In this document: positions 17,008 to 25,158 of the stretch, piece by piece | Numbering within the stretch: position 1 is the first letter of the stretch | How the letters are laid out: each line of letters begins with the position of its first letter | DNA from: Candidatus Mediterraneibacter faecipullorum | GTDB lineage: Bacteria; Bacillota; Clostridia; Lachnospirales; Lachnospiraceae | Assembly (NCBI GenBank): GCA_019119675.1 | Contig: DWWO01000025.1 | Location: 1-35,495 of the forward strand | DNA: 35,495 nucleotides | Direction of reading: 5' to 3' | Made by a program: the position numbers and the translations under genes | Notes under the pieces: generated by a model | Told to the model about the DNA's origin: nothing | Databases searched by the model: none | What the model saw: the letters and a program-made list of their open reading frames with translations, nothing else

Positions 17008-17110
17008 TTTGTACAGAGCTAATTGAGACGACATTATCTTAATCTAAACGTGCATATAGGCTGCCGGCCTGCCGGACGGAAACGGACCGGCAAAGCGGCG
17101 GCCTGAATAT

Positions 17111-17142
17111 AAAAGGAATCGGGAAATTCCCGGTTCCTTTTT
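17111..17142 (+). terminator. Intrinsic terminator after the binding-protein gene
   Basis: Stem AAAGGAATCGGGA (17112-17124) with TCCCGGTTCCTTT (17128-17140; one G-T pair), 3-base loop, then Ts. A separate GC-rich dyad, GGCTGCCGGCC / GGCGGCC, lies just before it at about 17058-17103. Some read-through to fucU is likely. Confidence 0.8.
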
Positions 17143-17177
17143 AAAAGAAAAAATATTATAATGAGGAGGATAAAAAT

Positions 17178-17618
17178 ATGTTAAAAGGAATCCCGAAGAT
17201 CTTATCACCTGAACTTTTGAAAGTGCTTGCTGAGATGGGGCACAGTGACAGACTGGTTATTTCGGATGGTAATTTCCCTGCTGAGTCTATGGGGAAAGAT
17301 GCGATCGTGATCCGCTGTGACGGGCACGGAGTGCCGGAGCTGCTCGATGCGATCCTGCAGGTATTCCCGCTCGATACTTATGTAGAGCATCCGGTCAACC
17401 TTATGGAAGTAATGCCGGGAGATGATGTGGAGACTCCGATCTGGGATACATACAAAGAGATCATCCGCAAGTACGATGACAGAGGGGACGCAGTTGTAGG
17501 AAATATCGAGAGATTTGCTTTCTATGAAGAGGCAAAGAAAGTATATGCCATCATTGCGACTGGAGAATCCGCTCTGTATGCGAATATCATGCTGCAGAAA
17601 GGCGTAGTGACGGATTGA
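17178..17618 (+). CDS. fucU: L-fucose mutarotase (RbsD/FucU family)
   Basis: 146 residues, normal FucU length. It interconverts the alpha and beta anomers of L-fucose so that the isomerase receives its substrate. The N-terminal signature ILSPELLKVLAEMGHSD contains the catalytic-site H22 and D24. The middle has VPELLDAIL and PVNLMEVMPGDD, and the end has FYEEAKKVYAIIATGE, as in FucU rather than RbsD. GAGGAGG lies 8 nt upstream of the ATG. It follows the ABC importer and supports L-fucose as the sugar handled by this region, though RbsD-like proteins for ribose share the fold. Confidence 0.93.
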   Translation: MLKGIPKILSPELLKVLAEMGHSDRLVISDGNFPAESMGKDAIVIRCDGHGVPELLDAILQVFPLDTYVEHPVNLMEVMPGDDVETPIWDTYKEIIRKYDDRGDAVVGNIERFAFYEEAKKVYAIIATGESALYANIMLQKGVVTD

Positions 17619-17668
17619 TTCCGGAAGAAAAAGCGGGATCAAAAATGACCGAAGATGGAGGATATAAT

Positions 17669-18112
17669 ATGCTTGATCATGTAGAAATTGTTTTTGAAAA
17701 TATGAAACCGATGATGAAGAAACTCAAGAAAAAGAATTATAAGATAAATATGGAAGAGTTTTTGGAAACATACGGTCATTATTTTCAGGAAATGACGGAA
17801 ATGACCGAAAACGCTGAGAATAAAGATGCGGCGGCCGATGAGATCGCCCGTATTTTTGCTGACTGCGTAGAGAAGAAGTTTACTTCTCCTAAAAAGGGAA
17901 AGATCGAGAATGTTGTCCAGCTCGATCTGAATTTCTTTATGATCTACTATATTTTCCCTGCGATCCTTAAGACGGAGCATGAGGATGCAAAACTTATTGC
18001 AGACCATATCCGTGATGAGTGGAGCAGACGTTTTAAGGACAGTGATATCCAATATACAGATTATGATTCTCTGTATGCTGCATTCCGGGAGAAGATATTC
18101 GGTATATTTTAG
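17669..18112 (+). CDS. Conserved hypothetical cytoplasmic protein
   Basis: 147 residues, not recognised. It is charged and mostly helical: a Lys-rich stretch after the start (MMKKLKKKNYKINMEEFLE), an acidic middle, then NVVQLDLNFFMIYYIFPAIL and DHIRDEWSRRFKDSDI near the C-terminus. There is no signal peptide or obvious membrane span; the 100-115 hydrophobic stretch is amphipathic. ATG 17669 has TGGAGG 7 nt upstream, and an in-frame start at 17615 overlaps the fucU stop. It lies 50 bp after fucU on the same strand and before a separate promoter for secG. Co-transcription with fucU is likely but does not by itself suggest a fucose role. Confidence 0.75.
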   Translation: MLDHVEIVFENMKPMMKKLKKKNYKINMEEFLETYGHYFQEMTEMTENAENKDAAADEIARIFADCVEKKFTSPKKGKIENVVQLDLNFFMIYYIFPAILKTEHEDAKLIADHIRDEWSRRFKDSDIQYTDYDSLYAAFREKIFGIF

Positions 18113-18123
18113 AAAATCTCTGT

Positions 18124-18153
18124 CTTGAAAAGATCAGGCATCTGTGGTAGAAT
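18124..18153 (+). promoter_or_regulatory. Promoter of secG
   Basis: TTGAAA (18124-18129) and TAGAAT (18148-18153) at 18-bp spacing, 30 bp ahead of the secG start. Confidence 0.6.
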
Positions 18154-18183
18154 AATCGTGGTTTATCCGCAGGAGGTGTAGAG

Positions 18184-18426
18184 ATGGATATCTTAAAGAC
18201 CGTGTTGACGATCATCTTTGTTATAGACTGCATTGCATTGGCTGCGATCATTCTTCTTCAGGAAGGAAAATCAGCAGGACTCGGTACGATCAGCGGCGCT
18301 GCTGACACGTACTGGGGACACAATAAAGGACGTTCCATGGAGGGGACTCTCGTGAAAGTAACCCGCGTGGTAGCGGTACTTTTTATGGTACTGGCTGTAG
18401 TCCTCAATCTTAAGGTTTTTAATTAA
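18184..18426 (+). CDS. secG: Preprotein translocase subunit SecG
   Basis: 80 residues, the normal size. SecG is the small third subunit of the SecYEG channel. There are two membrane helices (about 5-25 and 56-76), with the conserved loop between them, LLQEGKSAGLGTISGAADTYWGHNKGRSMEG. AGGAGG lies 7 nt before the ATG. An intrinsic terminator follows at 18473-18510, and RNase R comes next. The order secG-rnr-smpB is common in Firmicutes. Confidence 0.95.
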   Translation: MDILKTVLTIIFVIDCIALAAIILLQEGKSAGLGTISGAADTYWGHNKGRSMEGTLVKVTRVVAVLFMVLAVVLNLKVFN

Positions 18427-18472
18427 TGCCGTACAGGTATCAAATGCACTATATCAGAAGATAATAATTATG

Positions 18473-18511
18473 TAAGCACTCTATAACGGATATAGAGTGC
18501 TTATATTTTTC
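18473..18511 (+). terminator. Intrinsic terminator between secG and rnr
   Basis: 13-bp perfect stem TAAGCACTCTATA (18473-18485) with TATAGAGTGCTTA (18491-18503), 5-base loop, followed by TATTTTT. Confidence 0.85.
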
Positions 18512-18592
18512 TATGAAGTATCCAGAGGGTGTCTGAAAAAGGACAGACGGCCGCCTGTGGAAGCGAAAGAACAAAAAAACGGAGAGACAGAT

Positions 18593-20722
18593 ATGGATCA
18601 GACATTTGAGAAGCGTAAAAAGGTCATACTGGATTTTATCAGTGATGATCTCTATGTGCCGATGAAGATAAAAGAGATGGCGATCGTACTCCAGATTCCC
18701 CGCGAACAGCGGGATGAACTCAAAGAAGTCCTGGACGCTCTTGTGGAGGAAGGAAAGATATCACTGTCCAAGCGGGGAAAGTACAGCAAGGGACAGGCTG
18801 TGCGCCTGAAGGGTTCTTTTCAGGCGAATACACGGGGATTCGGTTTCGTAACTCCGGAAGACGGCAGCGAGGATGTGTTTATTGCGGAAGAGAACATGGC
18901 AGGCGCTTTTCAGGGAGATGAGGTCGAATATATTATCATCGCGGCTCCGACGGGAAAGCGGAAGGAAGGAAAGATTGTCAGAATTCTCTCGCACAGCGTG
19001 GTACACGTAGTCGGTCTGTACGAAAAGAGCAAAAGCTTCGGATTCGTGCGTCCGGATAACCAGAGATACCTGAAAGACATTTATATCCCGGAGGGGAAAG
19101 AGATGGGCGCCATGACCGGTCATAAGGTCGTGGTGAGCCTTACATCCTACGGCGGCGAACATATGAAGCCGGAGGGAGAGATCGTGCAGATCATCGGGCA
19201 CGTAAATGATCCTGGAACGGATATCATGTCTGTTGTGATGGATGCCGGAATCCCGGCAGAATTTCCGGAGAAAGTGCTGAATCAGGCAGTACGTGTCGGA
19301 AAGCCGGTAAGCGAAGCCGACCGTGCGGGACGCAGAGACCTGCGGGAATGGCTGATGGTGACAATAGACGGCGAGGATGCAAAAGATCTGGACGATGCGG
19401 TATCCCTGCGGATGGATGGGGAGAATTACATCCTTGGCGTTCATATCGCCGATGTGACAAATTATGTGCAGGAGAACAGCGCCCTTGACAGGGAGGCGTT
19501 TGAGAGAGGAACAAGCGTGTATCTTGCGGACCGTGTGATCCCGATGCTGCCGCATAAGCTGTCAAACGGCATCTGCTCACTGAATGCGGGCGAGGACAGG
19601 CTTGCCCTGTCGTGTATCATGACTTTTGATGTGTCCGGCACAATGGTCGACCATGAGATTGCCGAAACCGTGATCAATGTAGATAAGCGTATGAGCTATA
19701 ACGGTGTCTCAAAGATACTCTCCGGAGAGCCGGAAAAATTTCCTGAGACAGACAGCACTGATCATGAAGAAATCGTCGCCATGCTGCTGCGCATGAAAGC
19801 GTTATCCGATATCCTGCGGGAACGCCGCGGCAGGCGAGGCTCCATTGATTTTGACTTCCCTGAGACGAAAGTGATACTGGATGAAAACGGGAAGCCGGTC
19901 GATATAAGGCCATATGAGAGAAACGATGCTACGAAGATCATAGAGGATTTTATGCTGATGGCGAACGAGACCGTGGCAGAGGAATATTACTGGCGTGAGC
20001 TGCCGTTTCTCTACCGGACCCATGAGGTGCCTGATGAGGAAAAGATACGGAAGCTAAGCACATTCATCAATAATTTCGGCTATCATATTCATGTCCGCAA
20101 TGAAGTGCGCCCGAAAGAGATCCAGAAGCTTCTCGACCGGGTGGACGGCACGCCGGAGGAGGCGCTGATCAGCCGGCTGGCGCTGCGTTCCATGAAGCGG
20201 GCGCGCTATACGACAGAGAATACCGGGCATTTCGGGCTTGCGGCAAAGTATTATACGCATTTTACCTCACCGATCCGGAGGTATCCGGATCTCCAGATAC
20301 ACCGGATCATCAAAGAAAATCTGAGAGGACGTCTGAACGATGTCAGGATATCCCATTATGACGAGATACTCCCGAAGGTCGCGGCACAGTGCAGCGAGCG
20401 TGAACGCCGGGCTGAGGAGGCGGAACGCGATGTCATCAGGATGAAGAAAGCTGAATATATGCGTTCACATATTGGTGAAGAATATGAAGGTGTTATTTCC
20501 GGTGTGACAAAATGGGGCGTCTATGTAGAGCTTGAGAACACAGTGGAAGGACTTGTACATGTTGCAGATATGCGGGATGACCACTATGAGTTTGCAGAGC
20601 AGACATACGAGCTGACCGGGGAACACTCCGGAAGGTCATACAAGCTCGGACAGACTGTGCGCGTGCGTGTGACAGATGCAGATAAACTGCAGAGAACAGT
20701 TAATTTTGAGATTATATCCTGA
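18593..20722 (+). CDS. rnr: Ribonuclease R (VacB)
   Basis: 709 residues, the standard length of this 3'-5' exoribonuclease, which degrades structured RNA and works with SmpB in trans-translation. There is an N-terminal winged-helix (about 1-65), two cold-shock domains (about 70-215), an RNB catalytic domain (about 235-560; GEDAKDLDDAVSL with the metal-binding aspartates, and the HFTSPIRRYPDLQ signature), and a C-terminal S1 domain (about 625-705; EGVISGVTKWGVYVELEN). ATG 18593 was chosen because the family begins about there; the upstream extension in this frame overlaps the terminator. Its Shine-Dalgarno is GGAGAG. smpB follows 40 bp downstream. Confidence 0.96.
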   Translation: MDQTFEKRKKVILDFISDDLYVPMKIKEMAIVLQIPREQRDELKEVLDALVEEGKISLSKRGKYSKGQAVRLKGSFQANTRGFGFVTPEDGSEDVFIAEENMAGAFQGDEVEYIIIAAPTGKRKEGKIVRILSHSVVHVVGLYEKSKSFGFVRPDNQRYLKDIYIPEGKEMGAMTGHKVVVSLTSYGGEHMKPEGEIVQIIGHVNDPGTDIMSVVMDAGIPAEFPEKVLNQAVRVGKPVSEADRAGRRDLREWLMVTIDGEDAKDLDDAVSLRMDGENYILGVHIADVTNYVQENSALDREAFERGTSVYLADRVIPMLPHKLSNGICSLNAGEDRLALSCIMTFDVSGTMVDHEIAETVINVDKRMSYNGVSKILSGEPEKFPETDSTDHEEIVAMLLRMKALSDILRERRGRRGSIDFDFPETKVILDENGKPVDIRPYERNDATKIIEDFMLMANETVAEEYYWRELPFLYRTHEVPDEEKIRKLSTFINNFGYHIHVRNEVRPKEIQKLLDRVDGTPEEALISRLALRSMKRARYTTENTGHFGLAAKYYTHFTSPIRRYPDLQIHRIIKENLRGRLNDVRISHYDEILPKVAAQCSERERRAEEAERDVIRMKKAEYMRSHIGEEYEGVISGVTKWGVYVELENTVEGLVHVADMRDDHYEFAEQTYELTGEHSGRSYKLGQTVRVRVTDADKLQRTVNFEIIS

Positions 20723-20762
20723 GCGGGCGCAGAGGTTCGCTGTCTGAAGGAGAGTAAGATAT

Positions 20763-21227
20763 ATGGCTAAAGCAGAAACAAAACTTGTCGCCAACAATAA
20801 AAAGGCATTTCATGATTATTTTATCCTTGAGAAATACGAGGCGGGGATCGTTCTTCACGGAACAGAAGTGAAGTCCCTGCGCATGGGGAAATGCAGCATC
20901 AAGGAGGCGTTTATCCGTGTGGAAGACGGGGAAATGTATATCTACGGCATGCATATCTCCCCCTATGAAAAGGGCAATATCTTTAACAAAGATCCCTTGA
21001 GGGTGCGCAAGCTGCTCCTGCATAAGAAAGAGATCCTTAAGATCTTCGGCAAGATGAAGGAACAGGGGATCACGGTCGTTCCGCTGAAAGTCTATTTCAG
21101 CGGAAGCCTTGTGAAAGTAGAGATCGGTCTGGCGAAAGGAAAGAAGCTCTATGACAAGAGGGCGGATATCGCGAAGAAAGATCAGAAGAGAGAGGCGCAG
21201 AGGGATTTCAAAGTAAGGAATCTCTAG
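20763..21227 (+). CDS. smpB: SsrA-binding protein SmpB
   Basis: 154 residues, full length. SmpB binds tmRNA and brings it to stalled ribosomes. Motifs: [60 protein letters not shown] and the C-terminal [16 protein letters not shown] tail that enters the decoding centre. GAAGGAG precedes the ATG. The tmRNA gene itself is not in this window: the following gap is 61 bp. Confidence 0.97.
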   Translation: MAKAETKLVANNKKAFHDYFILEKYEAGIVLHGTEVKSLRMGKCSIKEAFIRVEDGEMYIYGMHISPYEKGNIFNKDPLRVRKLLLHKKEILKIFGKMKEQGITVVPLKVYFSGSLVKVEIGLAKGKKLYDKRADIAKKDQKREAQRDFKVRNL

Positions 21228-21288
21228 GAGAAAGCAGCCCAGGGATACAGGGAGAGGCTTCGAACATTTTGACAGGGAGTGAAATAAG

Positions 21289-22125
21289 ATGATACAGGAT
21301 ATCGAACCGAGGCATCTGAACAATCAGTACGATCCGGTGCCGCCTGATAAAGAGAGTTATGCGTTATACTACGAGGAGCATGCAGTACTCTTAAAAAGGA
21401 CGGAGGAAGGGATCACATTTCCGCGATTCAGGGAACTGGAGAGGCTCAATGAAGAAATATATGAGGATTACATATATCTGTTCTCCGTTGACGAAGAGAG
21501 ATACTATCTTGTGCAGGAGATCAGCCGGGAGCCGCAGTCAGAATTTGTGATGGAGAATACGGAAGTGTTCCGCAATGCAGATCCCCAGTATCATGCATTT
21601 GCGGGGATCACGGGATATCAGCTCTATAACTGGTATAAGAATCACAGATACTGCGGGAGATGCGGAAAAATGATGAGCCACTCTGAAAAAGAGCGGATGC
21701 TCTATTGCGAAGACTGCCATAATATGGAATACCCGAAGATCTGTCCGGCAGTCATTATCGGAGTCACGGACGGGAACCGGATCCTGATGTCCAAATATGC
21801 CGGCAGAGCGTATAAGAAATATGCGCTCCTTGCAGGCTTTACCGAAATCGGGGAGACAGTGGAGCAGACGGTCGCACGGGAAGTCATGGAGGAAGTCGGG
21901 CTGAAAGTGAAGAATATCCGTTACTATAAGAGCCAGCCATGGGCGTTCACGGATACGCTTCTGATGGGGTTCTACTGCGATCTTGACGGGGAAGACAAGA
22001 TCACGCTCGACCAGAACGAACTGGCGCTTGCCGAATGGTTCGAGCGCGAAGAAATCCCGGTCGGGCCTTCCAGAGACAGCCTGACAAATGAAATGATTAT
22101 ACAGTTTAAAAATGGAGCAGTCTAA
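21289..22125 (+). CDS. nudC: NudC-type Nudix hydrolase (NAD+/NADH pyrophosphatase, RNA deNADding)
   Basis: 278 residues. An N-terminal domain is followed by a four-cysteine zinc ribbon (CGRCG near 121-125 and CEDC near 140-143). The Nudix domain then has the box GFTEIGETVEQTVAREVMEE VG, that is Gx5Ex7REVxEEVG. A NudC-type SQPWAF follows, the specificity signature that in E. coli reads SQPWPF. The family cleaves NADH and removes NAD caps from RNA. GGGAGTG lies upstream of the ATG. The substrate assignment follows the zinc ribbon plus SQPW motif; other NADH-pyrophosphatase-like activities are possible. Confidence 0.9.
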   Translation: MIQDIEPRHLNNQYDPVPPDKESYALYYEEHAVLLKRTEEGITFPRFRELERLNEEIYEDYIYLFSVDEERYYLVQEISREPQSEFVMENTEVFRNADPQYHAFAGITGYQLYNWYKNHRYCGRCGKMMSHSEKERMLYCEDCHNMEYPKICPAVIIGVTDGNRILMSKYAGRAYKKYALLAGFTEIGETVEQTVAREVMEEVGLKVKNIRYYKSQPWAFTDTLLMGFYCDLDGEDKITLDQNELALAEWFEREEIPVGPSRDSLTNEMIIQFKNGAV

Positions 22126-22133
22126 GGTATAAT
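22105..22133 (+). promoter_or_regulatory. Possible promoter of the hemerythrin gene inside the nudC end
   Basis: TATAAT (22128-22133) with TTTAAA (22105-22110) at 17 bp. The -10 is perfect and the -35 weak. Confidence 0.5.
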
Positions 22134-22187
22134 AGAGAAAGATATACTAAATTACTGAAATTATTGTAAAACAGGAGGTACTTATTC

Positions 22188-22610
22188 ATGAGAGCAGAAT
22201 TTGACGAGAGTCTGGTAACAGGCAATGAGATGATCGATACGCAGCACAAGGAGCTGATCGACAAGATCAACAAACTTCTGGACAGCTGCGAGACAAGCAA
22301 GGACAAAGTCGTGGCCGTAAAGACACTGGATTATCTGGCTGATTATACAGAGTTCCATTTCGGTGAGGAAGAGAAGCTTCAGGAGTCCATTAATTATCCG
22401 GGGATCGCCGAACATAAAAAAGAGCATGATAAACTGCGCCAGGTGGTAAAAGATCTCTACAACATGCTTGAAGAGGAAGAAGGACCGTCAGATGCATTTG
22501 TCGAGCAGGTAAATAAGAACGTGATCGAATGGCTGTACCGCCATATCAAAGGATTCGACCGTTCTGTGGCAGAGTATAAATTCATGAACTCCAGTAGTGA
22601 GAGACTGTAA
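22188..22610 (+). CDS. Bacteriohemerythrin
   Basis: 140 residues, one hemerythrin domain. All seven di-iron ligands of the family can be placed: H20 (DTQHKEL), H57 and E61 (FHFGEEE), H76 and H80 (EHKKEHD), H119 and D124 (RHIKGFD). Such proteins bind O2 reversibly and in anaerobes are thought to scavenge or sense oxygen. It is a stand-alone protein with no signalling domain. ACAGGAGG lies upstream of the ATG. Its stop codon is the start of a long hairpin element (22610-22777). Confidence 0.94.
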   Translation: MRAEFDESLVTGNEMIDTQHKELIDKINKLLDSCETSKDKVVAVKTLDYLADYTEFHFGEEEKLQESINYPGIAEHKKEHDKLRQVVKDLYNMLEEEEGPSDAFVEQVNKNVIEWLYRHIKGFDRSVAEYKFMNSSSERL

Positions 22611-22777
22611 ATTCGGGGTTACAGGTACTAAGAGCAAACTAAGAAAAGCAGAAATTCAGCTAAAAACAAATCGAACAAATGGAGAACTTACTACCGTTCA
22701 GACAACTCCATTTGTTCGATCAACGCTGATTTTCTGTGTTCATCCTGTTGAAAGGCATTTCTGATAAACCCAGAATT
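22610..22777 (+). repeat. 3'-UTR hairpin element 1, family with conserved loop
   Basis: The base arms AATTCGGGGTT (22610-22620) and AACCCAGAATT (22767-22777) pair at 10 of 11 positions, and the left arm includes the last base of the hemerythrin stop codon. The upper part has GAAATTCAGC with GCTGATTTTC, a 10-nt/5-nt internal loop, then a perfect 14-bp stem TCGAACAAATGGAG (22671-22684) with CTCCATTTGTTCGA (22706-22719) and a 21-nt loop starting AACT and ending TCAGACAA. The same layout recurs at 33056-33139 with different stem bases. Confidence 0.8.
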
Positions 22778-22840
22778 GTCTAAAGTAAGAAGAGGTGGGA
22801 ACTTTGTCAGCTAAGCTCCCCGTTCTGGCGATTTTTGAAA

Positions 22841-23197
22841 TTTCTGGATTTGACAGGAGAATTTTTGACCGGGAACGTGCAGAGAATGGACGGCGGGGAG
22901 AAAAAAGTCAACCGGAGAGAAACAGCAGGGGAAAACGGCGACTTTGGAGTAATCCGCAGGAATAACTTAAGAGACAGGAATCCGACGTTAAGCAGCATGA
23001 TGAGATTGTTTGAGTGAAACGAGTTGCTCATCATGCTGCTTTGCTTTTAGTTGGATTCCTGTCTCTTTATGTTATTCCCGGATTATGGAACGGAGCCGTT
23101 TCCCCTGCTGTTTCTCTTAGGTGTATTTTTATATTCACTCCGCCGCACATTCGCGGACGTTTTGATGATTCAGGATTCTATCTGACAAACCTAGATT
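22841..23197 (-). repeat. 3'-UTR hairpin element 2, family with conserved loop
   Basis: An imperfect inverted repeat of about 357 bp ending 4 bp from the stop codon of the minus-strand hemolysin III-like gene. Paired blocks from outside in: AGAGAAACAGCAGGGGAAA (22916-22934) with 23099-23117, perfect over 19 bp; AATAACTTAAGAGACAGG (22961-22978) with 23058-23076, with small bulges; AGCAGCATGATGAG (22991-23004) with CTCATCATGCTGCT (23027-23040). Read on the minus strand, the loop carries AACTCG ... CTCAAACAAT, the signature of elements 1 and 3. No protein-coding potential with an RBS is evident. Confidence 0.8.
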
Positions 23198-23200
23198 ATT

Positions 23201-23926
23201 TTAGGGCAGCAGATATGCATACATGACTATGAAGTGGCATGCGCTTCCAGCCATCACAAACAGATGGAAGATCTCGTGACTGCCGAAGTTCTTATGCTTG
23301 CTGTTGAAAAGGGGCAGTTTCAGTGCATAGATCACACCACCGACGGTGTAGATGATACCGCCTGCCAGCAGCCATCCGAAAGCGCCCGGAGACAGACTGT
23401 TGAGAAGCTGTGTAAATGCAAGGACACAGGTCCATCCCATTCCGATATACAGTACAGAAGATACCCATTTAGGACAATATACCCAGAAAGCCTTGATAAG
23501 GATACCTGCTATTGCGATGCCCCACACAATTGACAGAAGTATGATCCCGAGACGGCCTTTCAGGACAAGCAGGCATACCGGTGTATAGCTCCCTGCTATG
23601 AGCACAGAGATCATCATGTGATCGATCTTTTTTAATATTGTATTTACTTTTATAGAAATATCGAACGTATGGTAAGTGGTACTGGCCGCATATAAGAGTA
23701 TAAGGCTCACTGCATAGATCGTGAGAGATACAAGATAGATACGCTCAGGTTCGTTTGCAGCTTTGACCAACAGCGGCACTGAGGCGAAGATTGCCATTAT
23801 CATTCCGATAAAATGTGTGATCGCACTGCCGGGTTCCTTGATGCGGAATTTTTTCGGCGGCTGTTTGCTGATGACAGCTTTACTGCCTATGCTTATTGAG
23901 TTTGTTATGGTTCCTGTATTTTGCAT
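23201..23926 (-). CDS. Hemolysin III/PAQR family (TrhA-like) membrane protein
   Basis: 241 residues; ATG at 23926 with GGGAGG 7 nt upstream, preferred to an in-frame start at 23989. Seven predicted membrane helices. PAQR/HlyIII signatures: GSAITHFIGMIMAI (conserved His), AASTTYHTF (S..YH), HMMISVLIAGSYTP (D/H region) and the C-terminal HEIFHLFVMAGSACHF, with the paired histidines that bind metal in this superfamily. Bacterial members are linked to membrane energetics or lipid homeostasis; the hemolysin name is historical. It is monocistronic or the last gene after arcC, with a terminator upstream at 24038-24061. Confidence 0.92.
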   Translation of the reverse strand: MQNTGTITNSISIGSKAVISKQPPKKFRIKEPGSAITHFIGMIMAIFASVPLLVKAANEPERIYLVSLTIYAVSLILLYAASTTYHTFDISIKVNTILKKIDHMMISVLIAGSYTPVCLLVLKGRLGIILLSIVWGIAIAGILIKAFWVYCPKWVSSVLYIGMGWTCVLAFTQLLNSLSPGAFGWLLAGGIIYTVGGVIYALKLPLFNSKHKNFGSHEIFHLFVMAGSACHFIVMYAYLLP

Positions 23927-24037
23927 AATATGCACCTCCCGGATGTCAGAAATACAAGTGGTTTTCAAAACTACATCTAGTATATGCATATATTACATCA
24001 AGAATTCATAAAAATCAATTACAAAAATATACAAAAT

Positions 24038-24061
24038 AAAAGCCGGCGTGAACCGGCTTTT
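24038..24061 (-). terminator. Terminator of the carbamate kinase gene
   Basis: AAAAGCCGG (24038-24046) with CCGGCTTTT (24053-24061). On the minus strand the stem is followed by TATTTTG. It lies 15 bp beyond the kinase stop codon. Confidence 0.8.
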
Positions 24062-24075
24062 GTAAAATACATAGA

Positions 24076-25005
24076 TTATTTGATAAGTGTGCCTGTTTTA
24101 CCTTTCAGAGCTTCTTTTACTTTGTCGAAAGATGTGATGTAAGCGCACCGGCCTTCTCTCTGCCCGATGAATTCAACTGCCGCGCGGAATTTCGGGTACA
24201 TATTGTAGATACCGAAATGTCCTTCTTCCATGTAAGTCTTTGCCTGCTCGACTGTGATCTCTCCGAGCGGTTCCTCATTTGCCTGGCCCATATTGATACA
24301 TACCTGTTCCACATTAGTGAGGATGATGAGCATATCAGCGTTGATGCCCTCGGCAAGTTTGCCTGCGGCGAGATCCTTCTCGATAACAGCACTGGCGCCT
24401 TTTAAATGATTATCCTGCTCCATGACAGGAATTCCGCCGCCGCCTGCGGCGATGACGACCTGGTCGGCATCGAGAAGTGCATTGACAGCATCGAGTTCAA
24501 CAATCCTGACAGGATTCGGCGCAGAAACAACGCGGCGGAATCCTTTCCCGGGCTCTTCGATCACATAGTTTCCTTTTTTTCGTTCTTCATTAGCCTCCTG
24601 CGCATTCATATAGCGGCCGAGCACTTTTGTCGGAGTGTAGAATGCCTCATCATAGGGATCCACGACAACCTGTGTCAGTATAGTGCTGACTGTGCGGTAG
24701 ATACCGCGGTTCAAAAGTTCCTCGCGGATGCCGTTCTGCAGGTCGTAGCCGATATATCCCTGGCTCATAGCAGAGCAGACGGACATCGGGCAGGCGGTAT
24801 ATTCCGGATGCGCTTTTGCAAATTCATTCATCGCCGTGTGGATCATGCCTACCTGGGGTGCATTGCTGTGTGTGATCGCAACCTTATATCCTTCTTCGAT
24901 CAGGTCGGCAATACATTTTGACGTGTGCGCGATGGCTGCTTTCTGTTCCGGAAGCGTAGTTCCGAGGGCGCGGTGACCCAGAGCTAAAACAACTCGTTTT
25001 TTCAT
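24076..25005 (-). CDS. Carbamate kinase-like protein (ArcC/YqeA type)
   Basis: 309 residues, normal carbamate kinase length, amino-acid-kinase fold. The family transfers phosphate between carbamoyl phosphate and ADP, yielding ATP in arginine, citrulline or purine breakdown. Matches: ACPMSVCSAMSQGYIGYDLQ, VVIAAGGGGIPV, GASAVIEKDLAAGKLAEGI and NADMLIILTNVE. The overall pattern is close, from memory, to E. coli YqeA. Two usually conserved glycine-rich loops deviate: GHRAL in place of GGNAL at residues 10-14, and HSNAPQVG in place of HGNGPQVG near residue 46. It stands alone, with no arcA/arcB or purine genes nearby, so its substrate and activity are uncertain. Confidence 0.88.
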   Translation of the reverse strand: MKKRVVLALGHRALGTTLPEQKAAIAHTSKCIADLIEEGYKVAITHSNAPQVGMIHTAMNEFAKAHPEYTACPMSVCSAMSQGYIGYDLQNGIREELLNRGIYRTVSTILTQVVVDPYDEAFYTPTKVLGRYMNAQEANEERKKGNYVIEEPGKGFRRVVSAPNPVRIVELDAVNALLDADQVVIAAGGGGIPVMEQDNHLKGASAVIEKDLAAGKLAEGINADMLIILTNVEQVCINMGQANEEPLGEITVEQAKTYMEEGHFGIYNMYPKFRAAVEFIGQREGRCAYITSFDKVKEALKGKTGTLIK

Positions 25006-25027
25006 AATGTCTCCATTCCGCCGTTCT

Positions 25028-25056
25028 TGTATACGGCATATATTTTATTTTATCAA
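25028..25056 (-). promoter_or_regulatory. Promoter of the carbamate kinase gene
   Basis: On the minus strand TTGATA (25056-25051), 17-bp spacer, TATACA (25033-25028), 22 bp ahead of the start codon. Confidence 0.65.
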
Positions 25057-25158
25057 GCGTAATAGTTGATCACTTATTAAAGAGTTTACTATTATTCTGT
25101 CCAAAAATCAACAGCCACAGAGAGCTGTGCGCCAAAGAATGACCATTTGTTATCGCCC

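Noticed and set aside
17157-17162. TATAAT just before fucU as its own promoter
   Set aside because: Initiation would fall about 10 nt before the start codon, cutting into the Shine-Dalgarno, and no -35 box is at the right distance.
20723-21288. tmRNA gene expected next to smpB
   Set aside because: The gaps flanking smpB are 40 and 61 bp, too short for the roughly 350-nt RNA, and none of its motifs is visible.
22835-23226. Short open frames on both strands inside hairpin element 2
   Set aside because: They lack ribosome binding sites and simply mirror each other because of the inverted repeat.
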